Shown piece after piece: positions 18,381-27,544 of a stretch of DNA of 64,000 bases. Source of the stretch: UBA2336 sp964419145 (GTDB lineage Bacteria > Bacteroidota > Bacteroidia > Cytophagales > Cyclobacteriaceae). Positions within the stretch are counted from its first letter, which is position 1, and each line of letters begins with the position of its first letter. A program made the translations under genes and the position numbers. The notes under the pieces were generated by a model. The model did not search any database. It was not told the DNA's origin and was given only the letters and a program-made list of their open reading frames with translations. The stretch is taken from contig CAYQOM010000009.1 in NCBI GenBank assembly GCA_964419145.1, forward strand, positions 1-64,000. The letters are read 5' to 3'.

Positions 18381-18409
18381 AAAAAAGGGCCTTTTCAGGC
18401 CCTTTTTTG
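18381..18409 (-). terminator. Terminator between the two SusC/SusD operons
   Basis: AAAAAAGGGCC and GGCCCTTTTTT flank a short loop. The stem is GC-rich and ends in six T in both directions, so it can act on either strand. It closes the second Sus operon 19 bases after its susD and insulates the first. Confidence 0.9.
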
Positions 18410-18427
18410 CATTATAGTTAAACAATC

Positions 18428-20095
18428 TTACCAACCTGGATTCTGCTGAGCGGCCAGCACGGGATTAAGGTTGGTTTCACTATTCGGAATTGGCCACAAG
18501 AAGCGGAAATCGGAATAGGGAATGGCTGCGTGAATCTGCGCAGGAGTCGCCAAAATAGCATCGTTTGTTGCTGGATCACCAGTATAAAACGGACGATAAT
18601 TTGTTAACAATGCACTGATTTTTGCTGGAATTCCACCTCCCCAGGTATTAAACGTTGCATCCTGAGCTAAGCGATGGATGTCTCCCCAACGTAAGCCTTC
18701 ACACAAAAACTCAATTCTCCGCTCATTTAAAACCGCAGCAACCAAGTCGTTTCCTGCAGCGAAATCTGTAATCTCATCTGTAGCCGGATCGTCTACGGCA
18801 CGTGAACGAACTGCATTATACATTTCAAAGGCACGGGCATTTACCCCAGCCCCTGCCTGACGCTGGATGGCTTCTGCCATATTCAACAACACCTCTGCAT
18901 AGCGCAGGTGCGGTGCATTATCAGAACGACCGGTTACGTCAGTGTACTTTTTGGTGAAGTATCCGCCCTTACCACCCGTGGTACCAGCAGGGTTTTCATC
19001 AAACGATACGAACGTAGTTGATTTACGAACATCATCAGCCAGGAACCAGGATTGATTCCAGATAAGCGGGCTGATGGCAACCAAAGCACGACCACTAGTT
19101 GGTGCAGCAGAGGTATTGTACATAGCAGGTAACGCACCGTTTACACTGGCATTATCCGCTTCGGAATTCTCAATTGACCAGATGGATTCTGTGTTATTCT
19201 TGCTTCCAGAAGCTGAAAAAGCTGAATATGGGTTTGCAGGTAGGTTGAATCCACCAAATGGAGAGCTGAAAGGAGCGGTAGCCTGTGGAGCAATTTTGTT
19301 GCCCTCAGTAATCACATTTGCCCAATCACCCATATGGAGATACACACGGGTTTTCAAAGCAATTGCAGCCGCTTTAGTAGCTCTTGAGATAATTAAGCTT
19401 CTGGAACTTCTGGTTTCCGGTAATACAGATTCAGCATAATCCAAATCATCTAGTACGAAATCATAGGTCTCAGCAACCGTGCTGCGGCCAATTTCTACTG
19501 CAGCATCCGCACTCGCGGATCCCGTAATGGGAGTAGTTCTGATTGGCATTCCACCTGCAGGTGCGTTTGGATTATCCGAGTATGGTTTACAGAAATGCTT
19601 CAACAACTCGTGATATGCCAATGCACGTAAAAACCGACATTCGCCTTTATAAGCATCAAGATCTGCTTGTGTAAGTGCACCTGATGGAACTGCTGCGTCC
19701 AAACCTGCCAATACAACATTTATCCGGTTAACAAGACGGAAAAGCGTTTGAAAATGCCAATCGTTGTTAGCCGTAGCAGGTGTATAGGTGCTTTGGTATG
19801 TAATTAAGTAGAAGGCTTGTGTATTTACCACATCTTCACCCCGGTTGTCACCTTGCTCCACATGAGCAGCACCAAATGGATATCCACGAACAGCGCCACC
19901 AATATATGTACCAGATTGAGCTGCATCATATACCCCAGCAATGGTAAGTGCAATACGCTCTGGGGTTGCAAAAGCCGTAGCATCAGAAAGGGCTGTTTGC
20001 GGTTGCAGATCCAACAGATCTGTACAAGAGGCACTTATTAAAAGTACCGCTAACGCAAACACCCTGAATATAGATTTAATTTTTGTCGTTATCAT
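18428..20095 (-). CDS. SusD/RagB-family outer-membrane lipoprotein
   Basis: Surface lipoprotein partner of the upstream SusC. The signal peptide ends ISASC with Cys24 as lipid anchor, followed by TDLLDLQPQTALSDATAF, the usual SusD N-terminal stretch. FLRALAYHELLKHF carries the TPR-like helix and the C terminus has LRWGDIHRLAQ and LNPVLAAQQNPGW. 555 residues is a normal length. It follows susC by 12 bases. It is clearly divergent from the SusD at 13940-15241, so the two loci are not a recent duplication. Confidence 0.94.
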   Translation of the reverse strand: MITTKIKSIFRVFALAVLLISASCTDLLDLQPQTALSDATAFATPERIALTIAGVYDAAQSGTYIGGAVRGYPFGAAHVEQGDNRGEDVVNTQAFYLITYQSTYTPATANNDWHFQTLFRLVNRINVVLAGLDAAVPSGALTQADLDAYKGECRFLRALAYHELLKHFCKPYSDNPNAPAGGMPIRTTPITGSASADAAVEIGRSTVAETYDFVLDDLDYAESVLPETRSSRSLIISRATKAAAIALKTRVYLHMGDWANVITEGNKIAPQATAPFSSPFGGFNLPANPYSAFSASGSKNNTESIWSIENSEADNASVNGALPAMYNTSAAPTSGRALVAISPLIWNQSWFLADDVRKSTTFVSFDENPAGTTGGKGGYFTKKYTDVTGRSDNAPHLRYAEVLLNMAEAIQRQAGAGVNARAFEMYNAVRSRAVDDPATDEITDFAAGNDLVAAVLNERRIEFLCEGLRWGDIHRLAQDATFNTWGGGIPAKISALLTNYRPFYTGDPATNDAILATPAQIHAAIPYSDFRFLWPIPNSETNLNPVLAAQQNPGW

Positions 20096-20107
20096 CAGTA
20101 AAAGATT

Positions 20108-23100
20108 TTAGAGTCCTATGTTGATTCCAAACGTATAGGTTCTGTTAAGCGGGTTGGTGTTGTTATCAAAACCAACGCCTAACTCAGGATCCAGACCGCT
20201 GTAACCGGTAATGGTAAAGGCATTCTGAACCTGTGCAAAAAGGCGAACGCTATTGATTTTAGCATCAGCAATGTTGTTCAGAATAGACTTTGGCAGGTTA
20301 TATCCTAAAACGATATTCTGCACACGTAAGAAGTCACCTTTTTCAACAAAGCGCGAAACAGCTTCACCAGTTTGGTTAACCTGGGCATTGTTGTTAATGT
20401 ACAACCGCGGTATATCGGTGTTCGGATTCTCAGGTGTCCAGCTTCTCAACAAATCAGTGCCTGAGTTTGTGAAATCCTGATTCAGCAACACATCCTGACG
20501 AGTCTGGTTGTATACGTGATTGCCACCAGAGAAGCGCATAAACACTTCAAGTGTAAATCCTTTGTAAGCAAAGTTGTTGGTCAAGCCGCCATACCACTTT
20601 GGTAGGGTTTGGCCCAAAATTCTTCTATCACCACCATCCGCTATATCTGCTTGCGATAAGGAGGCTACAACGCTAACATCAGATGGGTTGTTTGGATCAT
20701 ACACCCTATACACACCATTTGCTACGTTTCTCTGAATAAGTGTGCCGTCACCTTTACGGAAAATCGGGAATCCATTAGCGGAGTTCACGCCTACCCATTC
20801 AAAGCCGTAAATCACGTTCATAGGTTGTCCTACACGTGCCTGAATGGAATATGATCCGCGACCAACCTCTGCAAAATCACCCGCAGTGTTTCTAAAGGTT
20901 TCAATAACCTCATTTTTGAGCGTAGTGAAGTTTGCGTTTACATCCCAGGTAAAGCCGCTACGTTCCAACACTCTGGCGTTCACAGAAAGCTCAACTCCAT
21001 TATTACGTATTTTTCCTATGTTTTGAGCAATAGAGTTTCCTGGTATACCCAATGAAGGGGCATATGGAACATCCAGAATTTGATCGATAGCATCATTTAT
21101 AAAATAATCAACAGTGAACCCTATCTTATTATTCAGGAAACTAAAGTCTGCACCAATATTCATTTTGGTGCTGGTTTCCCACTGCAAATCCGTATTACCG
21201 GCCTGGTTAAAAGCCACACCGTTTTGAGAGCCATAAAGAGCAGATCCATAGGTACTGGCATAAGGGAAGAGGCCAATATCGGCATTACCAACAACTGCGT
21301 AGCTACCTCTGATCTTTAACTCATTCACAATATTTGCAATACCCGAGTTCTTGTAGAAGTCTTCTTCAGATAAGCGGTATCCAACGGATGCACCCGGGAA
21401 AGTACCAAACCTTTTACCATCTGCCAGACGAGATAGACCGTCTTGACGAACGGTCAAGCTGAACAAATATTTATCCTTGAAGGAATAGTTCACGCGCCCA
21501 AAATATGAGGCAAATGCTGCCTGGTTATAGGTACCTCCAGAAAATTGATTTGTGTACGAGCCTGAAATCAAACCATTCTGCATAAAGAACTCATCGGAAA
21601 ACAGAGTACCTGAACCATTCAACGATTCAAAGGTTTGTAATTGATACTCTACACCTCCAACAAAATCAATTCCATGGTCACCAAAATCTTTGTTATAGTT
21701 CAGCGTATTCTGCCAGTTCCACAAGGTTACACTTCTGAATTGATTAAAGAGATAACCTCCGTTACCACGACCATCACCATGTGTAGGATTCCACATTTGG
21801 AAATCCTTGTTACCCAGCCAGTCAATACCGTAATAGGTTCTGAAACTCAAGCCGTCAACGATATCAACCTGACCATAGATGTTGGCGTTGATGCGTGTAG
21901 TTGATGCTTCAAATTTGTTCTTGGCCAATACATAAGCCTGATTGGTCCAGCTACTGGTAATGGCACGTGTATTCGCTCCCTGACCCAACGCCTGATTGTC
22001 AGCTGTAATGTTATAGCCAGTAGGATGAGAAGGGTTAAATACAGTTACGTTAGGGAAGGCCCGAAGACCACCGGCCAGGTTTCCAGAGAGTGCGTTAGTG
22101 CCTGTATTAAGACCGGTTGTGAGTGAACGCGTAAGATTAATACCGGTACCAAGGCTAAACCATTTGTTTACTCGGTGGTCAACATTTGTGCGGAATGAAA
22201 AACGTTCAAAATCGTTATTTACAATGTTACTCTCTTGAAATTGGTAACCAGCAGAGAAATAATAGTTTGTGGTCTCGGAAGCTCCGGCAAGGTTAATGTT
22301 GTAGTTAGAGAATCTACCTTTACGAAGTAATACATCCTGCCAATCCGTTTCACCACTACCTGGAACGTTTGGATCAGTGAATGCAGAAGCAGGCTGACCT
22401 GCATTAGCCAATTTCAGGTTTGCAACTTCCTCAAACTGGGAAGCATTTAGCAAATCAAACCTGTTAACGGCCTCTAAATATCCGGTTGAAGCTGAGAAAT
22501 TGAGCGTAGGTTTTCCCTTTTCTTTCGATCCTCGTTTTGTCGTAATTAGAATAACACCGTTAGCTGCACGTGAACCATAAATTGCAGCAGCGGCACCATC
22601 CTTTAATACTTCATACGACTCAATGTCAGCGGGGTTAATATCTGCCAAAGGATTGGTTGCTGTAACACTACTCTGGTTCCCGGTTGTCATGGGAATACCG
22701 TCCAACACAATTAAAGGAAAAGTTCCGGATGTGATGGAGTTCCTACCACGAATTAAAATAGTAGGGGTTTGACCAATCAAACCTGATCCAACTGTAATCT
22801 GAACACCAGCCGCACGACCGGCAAGCTGATCAACAAAGCTAGGAGTTGCTAACTGAGCAATTTCGCTTCCGCCTACAGAAGAGATTGAAGTCGAAACCTT
22901 TCTTCTCTCCTGAACACCATATCCAACAACTACGATTTCGCTTAGTTGAGTGGCATCCAGAGCAAGAGATACATCCACAACATTTCTGTCACCAATAGGA
23001 ATTTCCTGGGTTTGAAGCCCAATAAAAGAAAACACCAACGATCCGCCTGAAGCAGGAATCGATAAGGAATAACGGCCATCTGAATCTGTTGCCGTACCAA

Positions 23101-23251
23101 TTGTTGTGCCTTTTAGCACTACGTTTACGCCCGGTAGCGGTGAGCTATCCTCCGTGGAGGTAACCCTGCCGGAGACCGTGCGATCCTGGGCAAGTGCATT
23201 GCTTAAAGCAAAGCACAGCACCATCGAACTCAAGAGTAGAAGTCTCTTCAT
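20108..23251 (-). CDS. SusC/RagA-family TonB-linked outer-membrane transporter
   Basis: 1047-residue TonB-dependent receptor. Signal peptide at residues 1-21, then the regulatory-like domain (TVSGRVTSTEDSSPLPGVNVVLKG), TonB-box-side LSEIVVVGYGVQ, and the plug signature IESYEVLKDGAAAAIYGSRAANGVILITTKRG. The barrel ends YTFGINIGL. It forms a two-gene operon with the downstream susD. The order susC-susD and the 12-base gap repeat those of the neighbouring locus. The ligand is unknown; no polysaccharide-degrading enzyme is linked. Confidence 0.95.
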   Translation of the reverse strand: MKRLLLLSSMVLCFALSNALAQDRTVSGRVTSTEDSSPLPGVNVVLKGTTIGTATDSDGRYSLSIPASGGSLVFSFIGLQTQEIPIGDRNVVDVSLALDATQLSEIVVVGYGVQERRKVSTSISSVGGSEIAQLATPSFVDQLAGRAAGVQITVGSGLIGQTPTILIRGRNSITSGTFPLIVLDGIPMTTGNQSSVTATNPLADINPADIESYEVLKDGAAAAIYGSRAANGVILITTKRGSKEKGKPTLNFSASTGYLEAVNRFDLLNASQFEEVANLKLANAGQPASAFTDPNVPGSGETDWQDVLLRKGRFSNYNINLAGASETTNYYFSAGYQFQESNIVNNDFERFSFRTNVDHRVNKWFSLGTGINLTRSLTTGLNTGTNALSGNLAGGLRAFPNVTVFNPSHPTGYNITADNQALGQGANTRAITSSWTNQAYVLAKNKFEASTTRINANIYGQVDIVDGLSFRTYYGIDWLGNKDFQMWNPTHGDGRGNGGYLFNQFRSVTLWNWQNTLNYNKDFGDHGIDFVGGVEYQLQTFESLNGSGTLFSDEFFMQNGLISGSYTNQFSGGTYNQAAFASYFGRVNYSFKDKYLFSLTVRQDGLSRLADGKRFGTFPGASVGYRLSEEDFYKNSGIANIVNELKIRGSYAVVGNADIGLFPYASTYGSALYGSQNGVAFNQAGNTDLQWETSTKMNIGADFSFLNNKIGFTVDYFINDAIDQILDVPYAPSLGIPGNSIAQNIGKIRNNGVELSVNARVLERSGFTWDVNANFTTLKNEVIETFRNTAGDFAEVGRGSYSIQARVGQPMNVIYGFEWVGVNSANGFPIFRKGDGTLIQRNVANGVYRVYDPNNPSDVSVVASLSQADIADGGDRRILGQTLPKWYGGLTNNFAYKGFTLEVFMRFSGGNHVYNQTRQDVLLNQDFTNSGTDLLRSWTPENPNTDIPRLYINNNAQVNQTGEAVSRFVEKGDFLRVQNIVLGYNLPKSILNNIADAKINSVRLFAQVQNAFTITGYSGLDPELGVGFDNNTNPLNRTYTFGINIGL

Positions 23252-23289
23252 GTTTAAAGTTTTAGGTTAATAATTCAATTAAAAGCTGT

Positions 23290-23297
23290 CAAACATA
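23290..23297 (-). promoter_or_regulatory. Promoter -7 element of second susC
   Basis: Minus-strand TATGTTTG matches TAnnTTTG, 38 bases upstream of the susC ATG. The -33 box is not clear. Confidence 0.45.
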
Positions 23298-23398
23298 TTA
23301 CAAAATTTTTGATTTGTGAACAGGTCAGAATAAAGATTTTTATTGGGCAATAGCAGTAAACAAACGGTTGCAGAAACAGATCAATTCAATTGAAAACC

Positions 23399-25336
23399 TT
23401 ATTTTATTTGGAATTCAATTCGCCTGTTCTCCTGCCTCCCGCTCTCGGTCTCGTTAGAAGCTTTAGGGTTTGATTGGCCGTACCCTTTCCAGGAGAGCTT
23501 CTCTTTACTTATTCCATTGTTTATCAGATAATTATAAACAGAAAGCGCTCTTTTTTCGGAGAGTTGCTGGTTATAGGAAGGGCTGCCAGTGTTGTCGGTG
23601 TGGCCGCTTATTTCAATGCGAATCTGGGGGTTCTCATTCAGGAACCGAATAATCTTTTGAAGTTCGGTTATCGATTTATCCTTCAGATCATATTTATCGG
23701 TATCAAAAAAGATGTTTTTCAGCACTACGGACGAGCCCTTTGCCGCTTTCTCCAGCTCGAAATCCATCACAATAGGCTCGAAATCGGTGGTCTCTGCATA
23801 GTTGAAATTTGAGCTGGTAAACAGGTACCCCGTTTTATTTACATAGAGGGCATACTCTGCTCCTTGCGTCAATACCATCAGGTACTCGCCCGTCAATGAA
23901 TCCGACTCCACCAAGGCTTCCCGCTGATTTGTTTCTATGTTAAATAACTCTATCCGCGCTTTTAACGGAGACTGTTTCACCTTATCTTTTACTGTGCCCC
24001 GCACATAGTTGCTTTTTGATTTCACCTGCTGATCGGGCGGAATGGCAATTTCGTACAGCCTGCTTTTTGTTCCTGATTCAACCAACTCTTCATGAGAGTA
24101 ATACCCTTTGGAGCCATCTGCCGTAATAAAAAAGGAAAACTGATCTTCATAATCATTTACCGGCCGTCCCATGTTAACCGGAACCGACCAGGAATCACCC
24201 ACTCTTTCTGAATAGAAAATATCATACCCACCAAAACCGGTATGCCCCTTTGAAGCGAAATACAATACTTTATTATTGGCATGGATAAAGGGAGAAATCT
24301 CATCATGCACAGAATTAATGGGCGCGCCCAGATTCTTTGCTCTTGTCCATTGGCCTTGTTCGTCCAAGGTTGATACCCATATGTCGCGCCTGCCGTAACC
24401 GCCTCTCCTGTCTGATACGTAGTAGAGTGTCCTTCCATCGGCTGATAACGCGGGTTGCGATTCCCACTCGGTTGAATTTACCATGGGCCCCAGGTTTACA
24501 GGCACCGTCCACTCCTTTCCAATTTTTACACTCTCATATAAATCACAGCTTCCCAAACTTTGCCGGCCCACACAGGAAGTAAAAATTAGCTTCCTTCCAT
24601 CGGCTGAGATGGTGCAAGTTCCTTCGTTTAGAGATGAGTTGATGTTCTTTGAAATAGATTCTGGCATCATCCAGTTGCCTTTTCCATCCTTCCTCGAAAT
24701 CACAATATCCTCATCATGCTCACCACCTGTACCCAACCTTCTTGTAAATATCAGTTCCTTTTGATCGGCCGTGAGCACCGGAAAATATTGCATGGCAAAG
24801 CTGTTCACGGTATCGCTCAATGGTTTAAGTTTATAAGCTGATCGCACTTCCGCATTTGCCTTAGCAAAGTTGGCATTGTTCAGTAATTGATTGGCCCGTT
24901 CTGCTTTTTGAAGATTTTGTTTCTCTGCATTAATGAAATCGGTCAGGTATTGAATGGCTTGATCATATTTACCGGTAATCAGATTAGCTTCCCCCAGATC
25001 AAACCAATACACTTTTTGCTTGCGCGGATCAGTGGTCAGTGACAATCCCTTTTCAAAATTTGAAATTGCAGTAGGATAATTTTTTATGGTCATGTAAACC
25101 AAGCCTAACCTGTAATAAGCTTCAGCAAAATTTTTATCCTTGGCAATGGCTTGTTCCAATAAATCTATCGCCTGGGCATGTTGGAGACGAACCCTGTAAT
25201 TGTCGGCCTCGTTATACAACTCAATTGCTTTTTTCGATTTCGTACTTAGTTGCGCTTGAGCCGAAACATTTAATCCAACGCCAATTAAAATAACTACAAT
25301 AAATCCTCTAACCAGATTTTCTACGCTCACCATCAT
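23399..25336 (-). CDS. PorE-like exported protein: TPR, beta-propeller, CRD and OmpA domains
   Basis: 645 residues. The domains in order are: signal peptide (to about residue 29), three TPRs (about 35-150), a PD40/WD40-like beta-propeller with repeats such as SADGRKLIFTS and SADGRTLYYVSDRRGGYGRRDIWV (about 180-430), a carboxypeptidase-regulatory-like fold (about 445-525), and a C-terminal OmpA peptidoglycan-binding domain (VVLKNIFFDTDKYDLK, then ISGHTDNTGS). This matches PorE of the type IX secretion system, but PorE is a lipoprotein and no lipobox cysteine is seen here. It could instead be one of the many paralogues in gliding Bacteroidota. It is 9 bases after pabC. Confidence 0.85.
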   Translation of the reverse strand: MMVSVENLVRGFIVVILIGVGLNVSAQAQLSTKSKKAIELYNEADNYRVRLQHAQAIDLLEQAIAKDKNFAEAYYRLGLVYMTIKNYPTAISNFEKGLSLTTDPRKQKVYWFDLGEANLITGKYDQAIQYLTDFINAEKQNLQKAERANQLLNNANFAKANAEVRSAYKLKPLSDTVNSFAMQYFPVLTADQKELIFTRRLGTGGEHDEDIVISRKDGKGNWMMPESISKNINSSLNEGTCTISADGRKLIFTSCVGRQSLGSCDLYESVKIGKEWTVPVNLGPMVNSTEWESQPALSADGRTLYYVSDRRGGYGRRDIWVSTLDEQGQWTRAKNLGAPINSVHDEISPFIHANNKVLYFASKGHTGFGGYDIFYSERVGDSWSVPVNMGRPVNDYEDQFSFFITADGSKGYYSHEELVESGTKSRLYEIAIPPDQQVKSKSNYVRGTVKDKVKQSPLKARIELFNIETNQREALVESDSLTGEYLMVLTQGAEYALYVNKTGYLFTSSNFNYAETTDFEPIVMDFELEKAAKGSSVVLKNIFFDTDKYDLKDKSITELQKIIRFLNENPQIRIEISGHTDNTGSPSYNQQLSEKRALSVYNYLINNGISKEKLSWKGYGQSNPKASNETESGRQENRRIEFQIK

Positions 25337-25345
25337 ACGTTAAAA

Positions 25346-25945
25346 CTAAAAAACAATCTGCGATACCGAAAGCTCAGGGCCCTCAAAACCCAATAAGGCA
25401 TTAATCAGCCTTACTTTCTTAAATAACGGAATTTGCTCTGCACGAATTGCATCTTCATGAATCACATCGGCATCCAGCAAGTATTGACGCATGGTGCCCT
25501 TCAATAACGGTTGCGTAGGCGTTATCCACCTTAACCCATCATAAAAGACAACATTACTATAGGAAGCATCCGTAACAAATCCATTTTTAACAATCAGAAT
25601 ATCATCGCATTTGTTTCGCTGGGCAAAAAGATTGTTTAGTGTTGCACGATCTTCGAATTTCAGTAAGTAATCAATCGTATCATCATGAATAATTTTAAGC
25701 GTATTGACCACTTTGGTTTCGTAAGGGGTAATTTTCATTTCAATTACACCTACTTCTGAATAAACTATCCTGCATTTAAATTTTCCATTACCCGGCAAAT
25801 CCTGCTTCTGAAGAAATGAATCCAATTGAATTTTATTCTCAATACCGGAAAGCAATTCGATCGACTCATCCATACGCTGCTGATGGTAGTGGAGATTAAA
25901 GCATTCACCATCTTCCAATCGTATCGATTCAAGTAACCGGAACAT
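25346..25945 (-). CDS. pabC: Aminotransferase class IV, probable 4-amino-4-deoxychorismate lyase
   Basis: PLP enzyme that releases pyruvate from aminodeoxychorismate to give p-aminobenzoate for folate. The 199-residue protein is shorter than E. coli PabC. Lys96 (LLKFEDRATLNN) is the likely PLP lysine by comparison with the KTLNR segment, and the C-terminal half has DDILIVKNGFVTDASYSNV and TPTQPLLKGTMRQ. It overlaps the end of pabB by 17 bases, which strongly supports a joint role. A branched-chain or D-amino-acid aminotransferase is possible on fold alone, but the context makes PabC most likely. Confidence 0.85.
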   Translation of the reverse strand: MFRLLESIRLEDGECFNLHYHQQRMDESIELLSGIENKIQLDSFLQKQDLPGNGKFKCRIVYSEVGVIEMKITPYETKVVNTLKIIHDDTIDYLLKFEDRATLNNLFAQRNKCDDILIVKNGFVTDASYSNVVFYDGLRWITPTQPLLKGTMRQYLLDADVIHEDAIRAEQIPLFKKVRLINALLGFEGPELSVSQIVF

Positions 25946-26897
25946 AAATCTTGTCTATGGCTTCCTTGTACTCCTGCATGGCATTGCTTTGGGTGGTAAT
26001 TCCTCCACCACTTCGATAAAAGAACTGATCGCCCGAATTTTCAATATACCGGATCATAACGGCACTATCCAGTTTCTCACCATCGTAATAGCCAAACACA
26101 CCGGTATAGTATCCCCGATCTTCGCCTTCCGCCTCCCGAATTACTTCGAGCGTTTTTGGTTTGGGTGCTCCACTCACCGAACCAGCTGGAAGCAGCGCAA
26201 CCAGTATTTCACCTAATCGTGAATGATAATCATCCGAAAGTTGGCCACTGATTTCAGAACTCACCTGCAACAAATTCTTCTGGTTGGTTTTTAATTCCTC
26301 AACATAGCGAAATCGCGAAACCGTAATGTTTGTAGCCACCTGACTCAAATCATTACGGATTAAATCGACAATAGTAATATGTTCGGCTGCTTCCTTTTTA
26401 TCGGATAAAATTATCGAAGCAGCACCTGGTATTCGAGCATCGATTGTTCCCTTCATCGGAAAGGAAAAAATCTTACCATCCGCTATGCGAATAAATGTTT
26501 CGGGCGAGAATACCAGAAACTCATTCTTGAACAAAAGTTTGTAACGTGCTTCACTTGCGAAAAAAATTTCTCGCAGCGAAGCGTTCAATTCGATTGGCGT
26601 TTTTACAGTCAGGTTTGTAAGGAAAGTGTCGCCATATAAAAGGTGACTATATACTTTATCAAAGCGCCTGTTATATTCCGCAACCGAAACAGGATGTTTC
26701 ACCAATTCAACCGTGGCTTTATTGCTTGATTGATCAACATTGCTGAAGTGATTGAATTTAAATAAAACATAAGCAGGATCAACTTCATCCAAACGAAAAG
26801 CCAGAGGATTTCTCATTTCAAAATCAACGATAAAAAGAAAGGGTGTTCGTTCAGCGCCCCACGTATTCAATTGTTGAGCAAAAGATTCAAGAGTCAT
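25929..26897 (-). CDS. pabB: Aminodeoxychorismate synthase component I
   Basis: Converts chorismate with ammonia or glutamine-derived nitrogen into aminodeoxychorismate. The 322-residue protein is essentially the chorismate-binding domain without the full N-terminal domain of E. coli PabB. It has the family signature LLPAGSVSGAPKPKTLEVIREAEGEDRGYYTGVFGY, spanning about residues 235-270, and the DLIRNDLSQVA segment. It overlaps pabC and lies 8 bases after queE. No PabA glutaminase gene is in the window. Confidence 0.93.
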   Translation of the reverse strand: MTLESFAQQLNTWGAERTPFLFIVDFEMRNPLAFRLDEVDPAYVLFKFNHFSNVDQSSNKATVELVKHPVSVAEYNRRFDKVYSHLLYGDTFLTNLTVKTPIELNASLREIFFASEARYKLLFKNEFLVFSPETFIRIADGKIFSFPMKGTIDARIPGAASIILSDKKEAAEHITIVDLIRNDLSQVATNITVSRFRYVEELKTNQKNLLQVSSEISGQLSDDYHSRLGEILVALLPAGSVSGAPKPKTLEVIREAEGEDRGYYTGVFGYYDGEKLDSAVMIRYIENSGDQFFYRSGGGITTQSNAMQEYKEAIDKIYVPVT

Positions 26898-26905
26898 GCG
26901 CAGCC

Positions 26906-27544
26906 TTAAGGGATGTTCATGTACTTATGCACTTGAAGAGAGATCCGCCATTCAGAATGAGCTTTAACATAATCAATGATCAGCGGCAACATCTCCTTTT
27001 CTTTCGACCATTCAGGTTGAAGAAATAATTTACAATCAGATTTCACCTTGCTTGCAAATTCTTCTGCCCATGTAAAATCGCTTTTGTTATAGATAATTAC
27101 CTTCAACTCATCTGCCTGTTGGTGAATTGATGGATCGGGGGCTTTGAATTTTTTTGGCGAGAAGCATACCCAGTCCCATGTTCCGGTTAGCGGATATGCT
27201 CCTGATGTTTCAATGTGTGTGCGTAAGCCTGCCTGCTTCAGTGATTCAGTAAGCTGACTAAGATCATACATGGCTGGCTCACCGCCCGTTATCACAGCAA
27301 TTTTACTTCCGCTGTTTTTCGCTGTGTTTACCATTTCTTCAACAGAAACTTTTGGATGTTGATCCGCATCCCAGGATTCTTTCACATCGCACCACACACA
27401 TCCTACATCGCATCCACCCAACCGGATAAAGTAGGCTGCATGTCCCTGATAAAAACCTTCACCTTGAATGGTGTAGAAATCTTCCATCAAAGGAAGTGAT
27501 CCGGTTTTTACAGGAGCACTCACGTTAAGAATTTCATTAAGCAT
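26906..27544 (-). CDS. queE: 7-carboxy-7-deazaguanine synthase
   Basis: Radical SAM enzyme of queuosine synthesis that rearranges 6-carboxy-tetrahydropterin to 7-carboxy-7-deazaguanine. The cluster motif C-x3-C-x2-C (CDVGCVWC) binds the [4Fe-4S]. FYTIQGEGFYQGHAAYFIRLGG precedes it and VITGGEPAMY gives the SAM-binding GGEP. I use ATG 27544 (212 residues), which overlaps the folD stop by 8 bases; an in-frame GTG at 27562 would give 218. It is embedded between folD and pabB. Other queuosine genes are not in the window. Confidence 0.93.
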   Translation of the reverse strand: MLNEILNVSAPVKTGSLPLMEDFYTIQGEGFYQGHAAYFIRLGGCDVGCVWCDVKESWDADQHPKVSVEEMVNTAKNSGSKIAVITGGEPAMYDLSQLTESLKQAGLRTHIETSGAYPLTGTWDWVCFSPKKFKAPDPSIHQQADELKVIIYNKSDFTWAEEFASKVKSDCKLFLQPEWSKEKEMLPLIIDYVKAHSEWRISLQVHKYMNIP

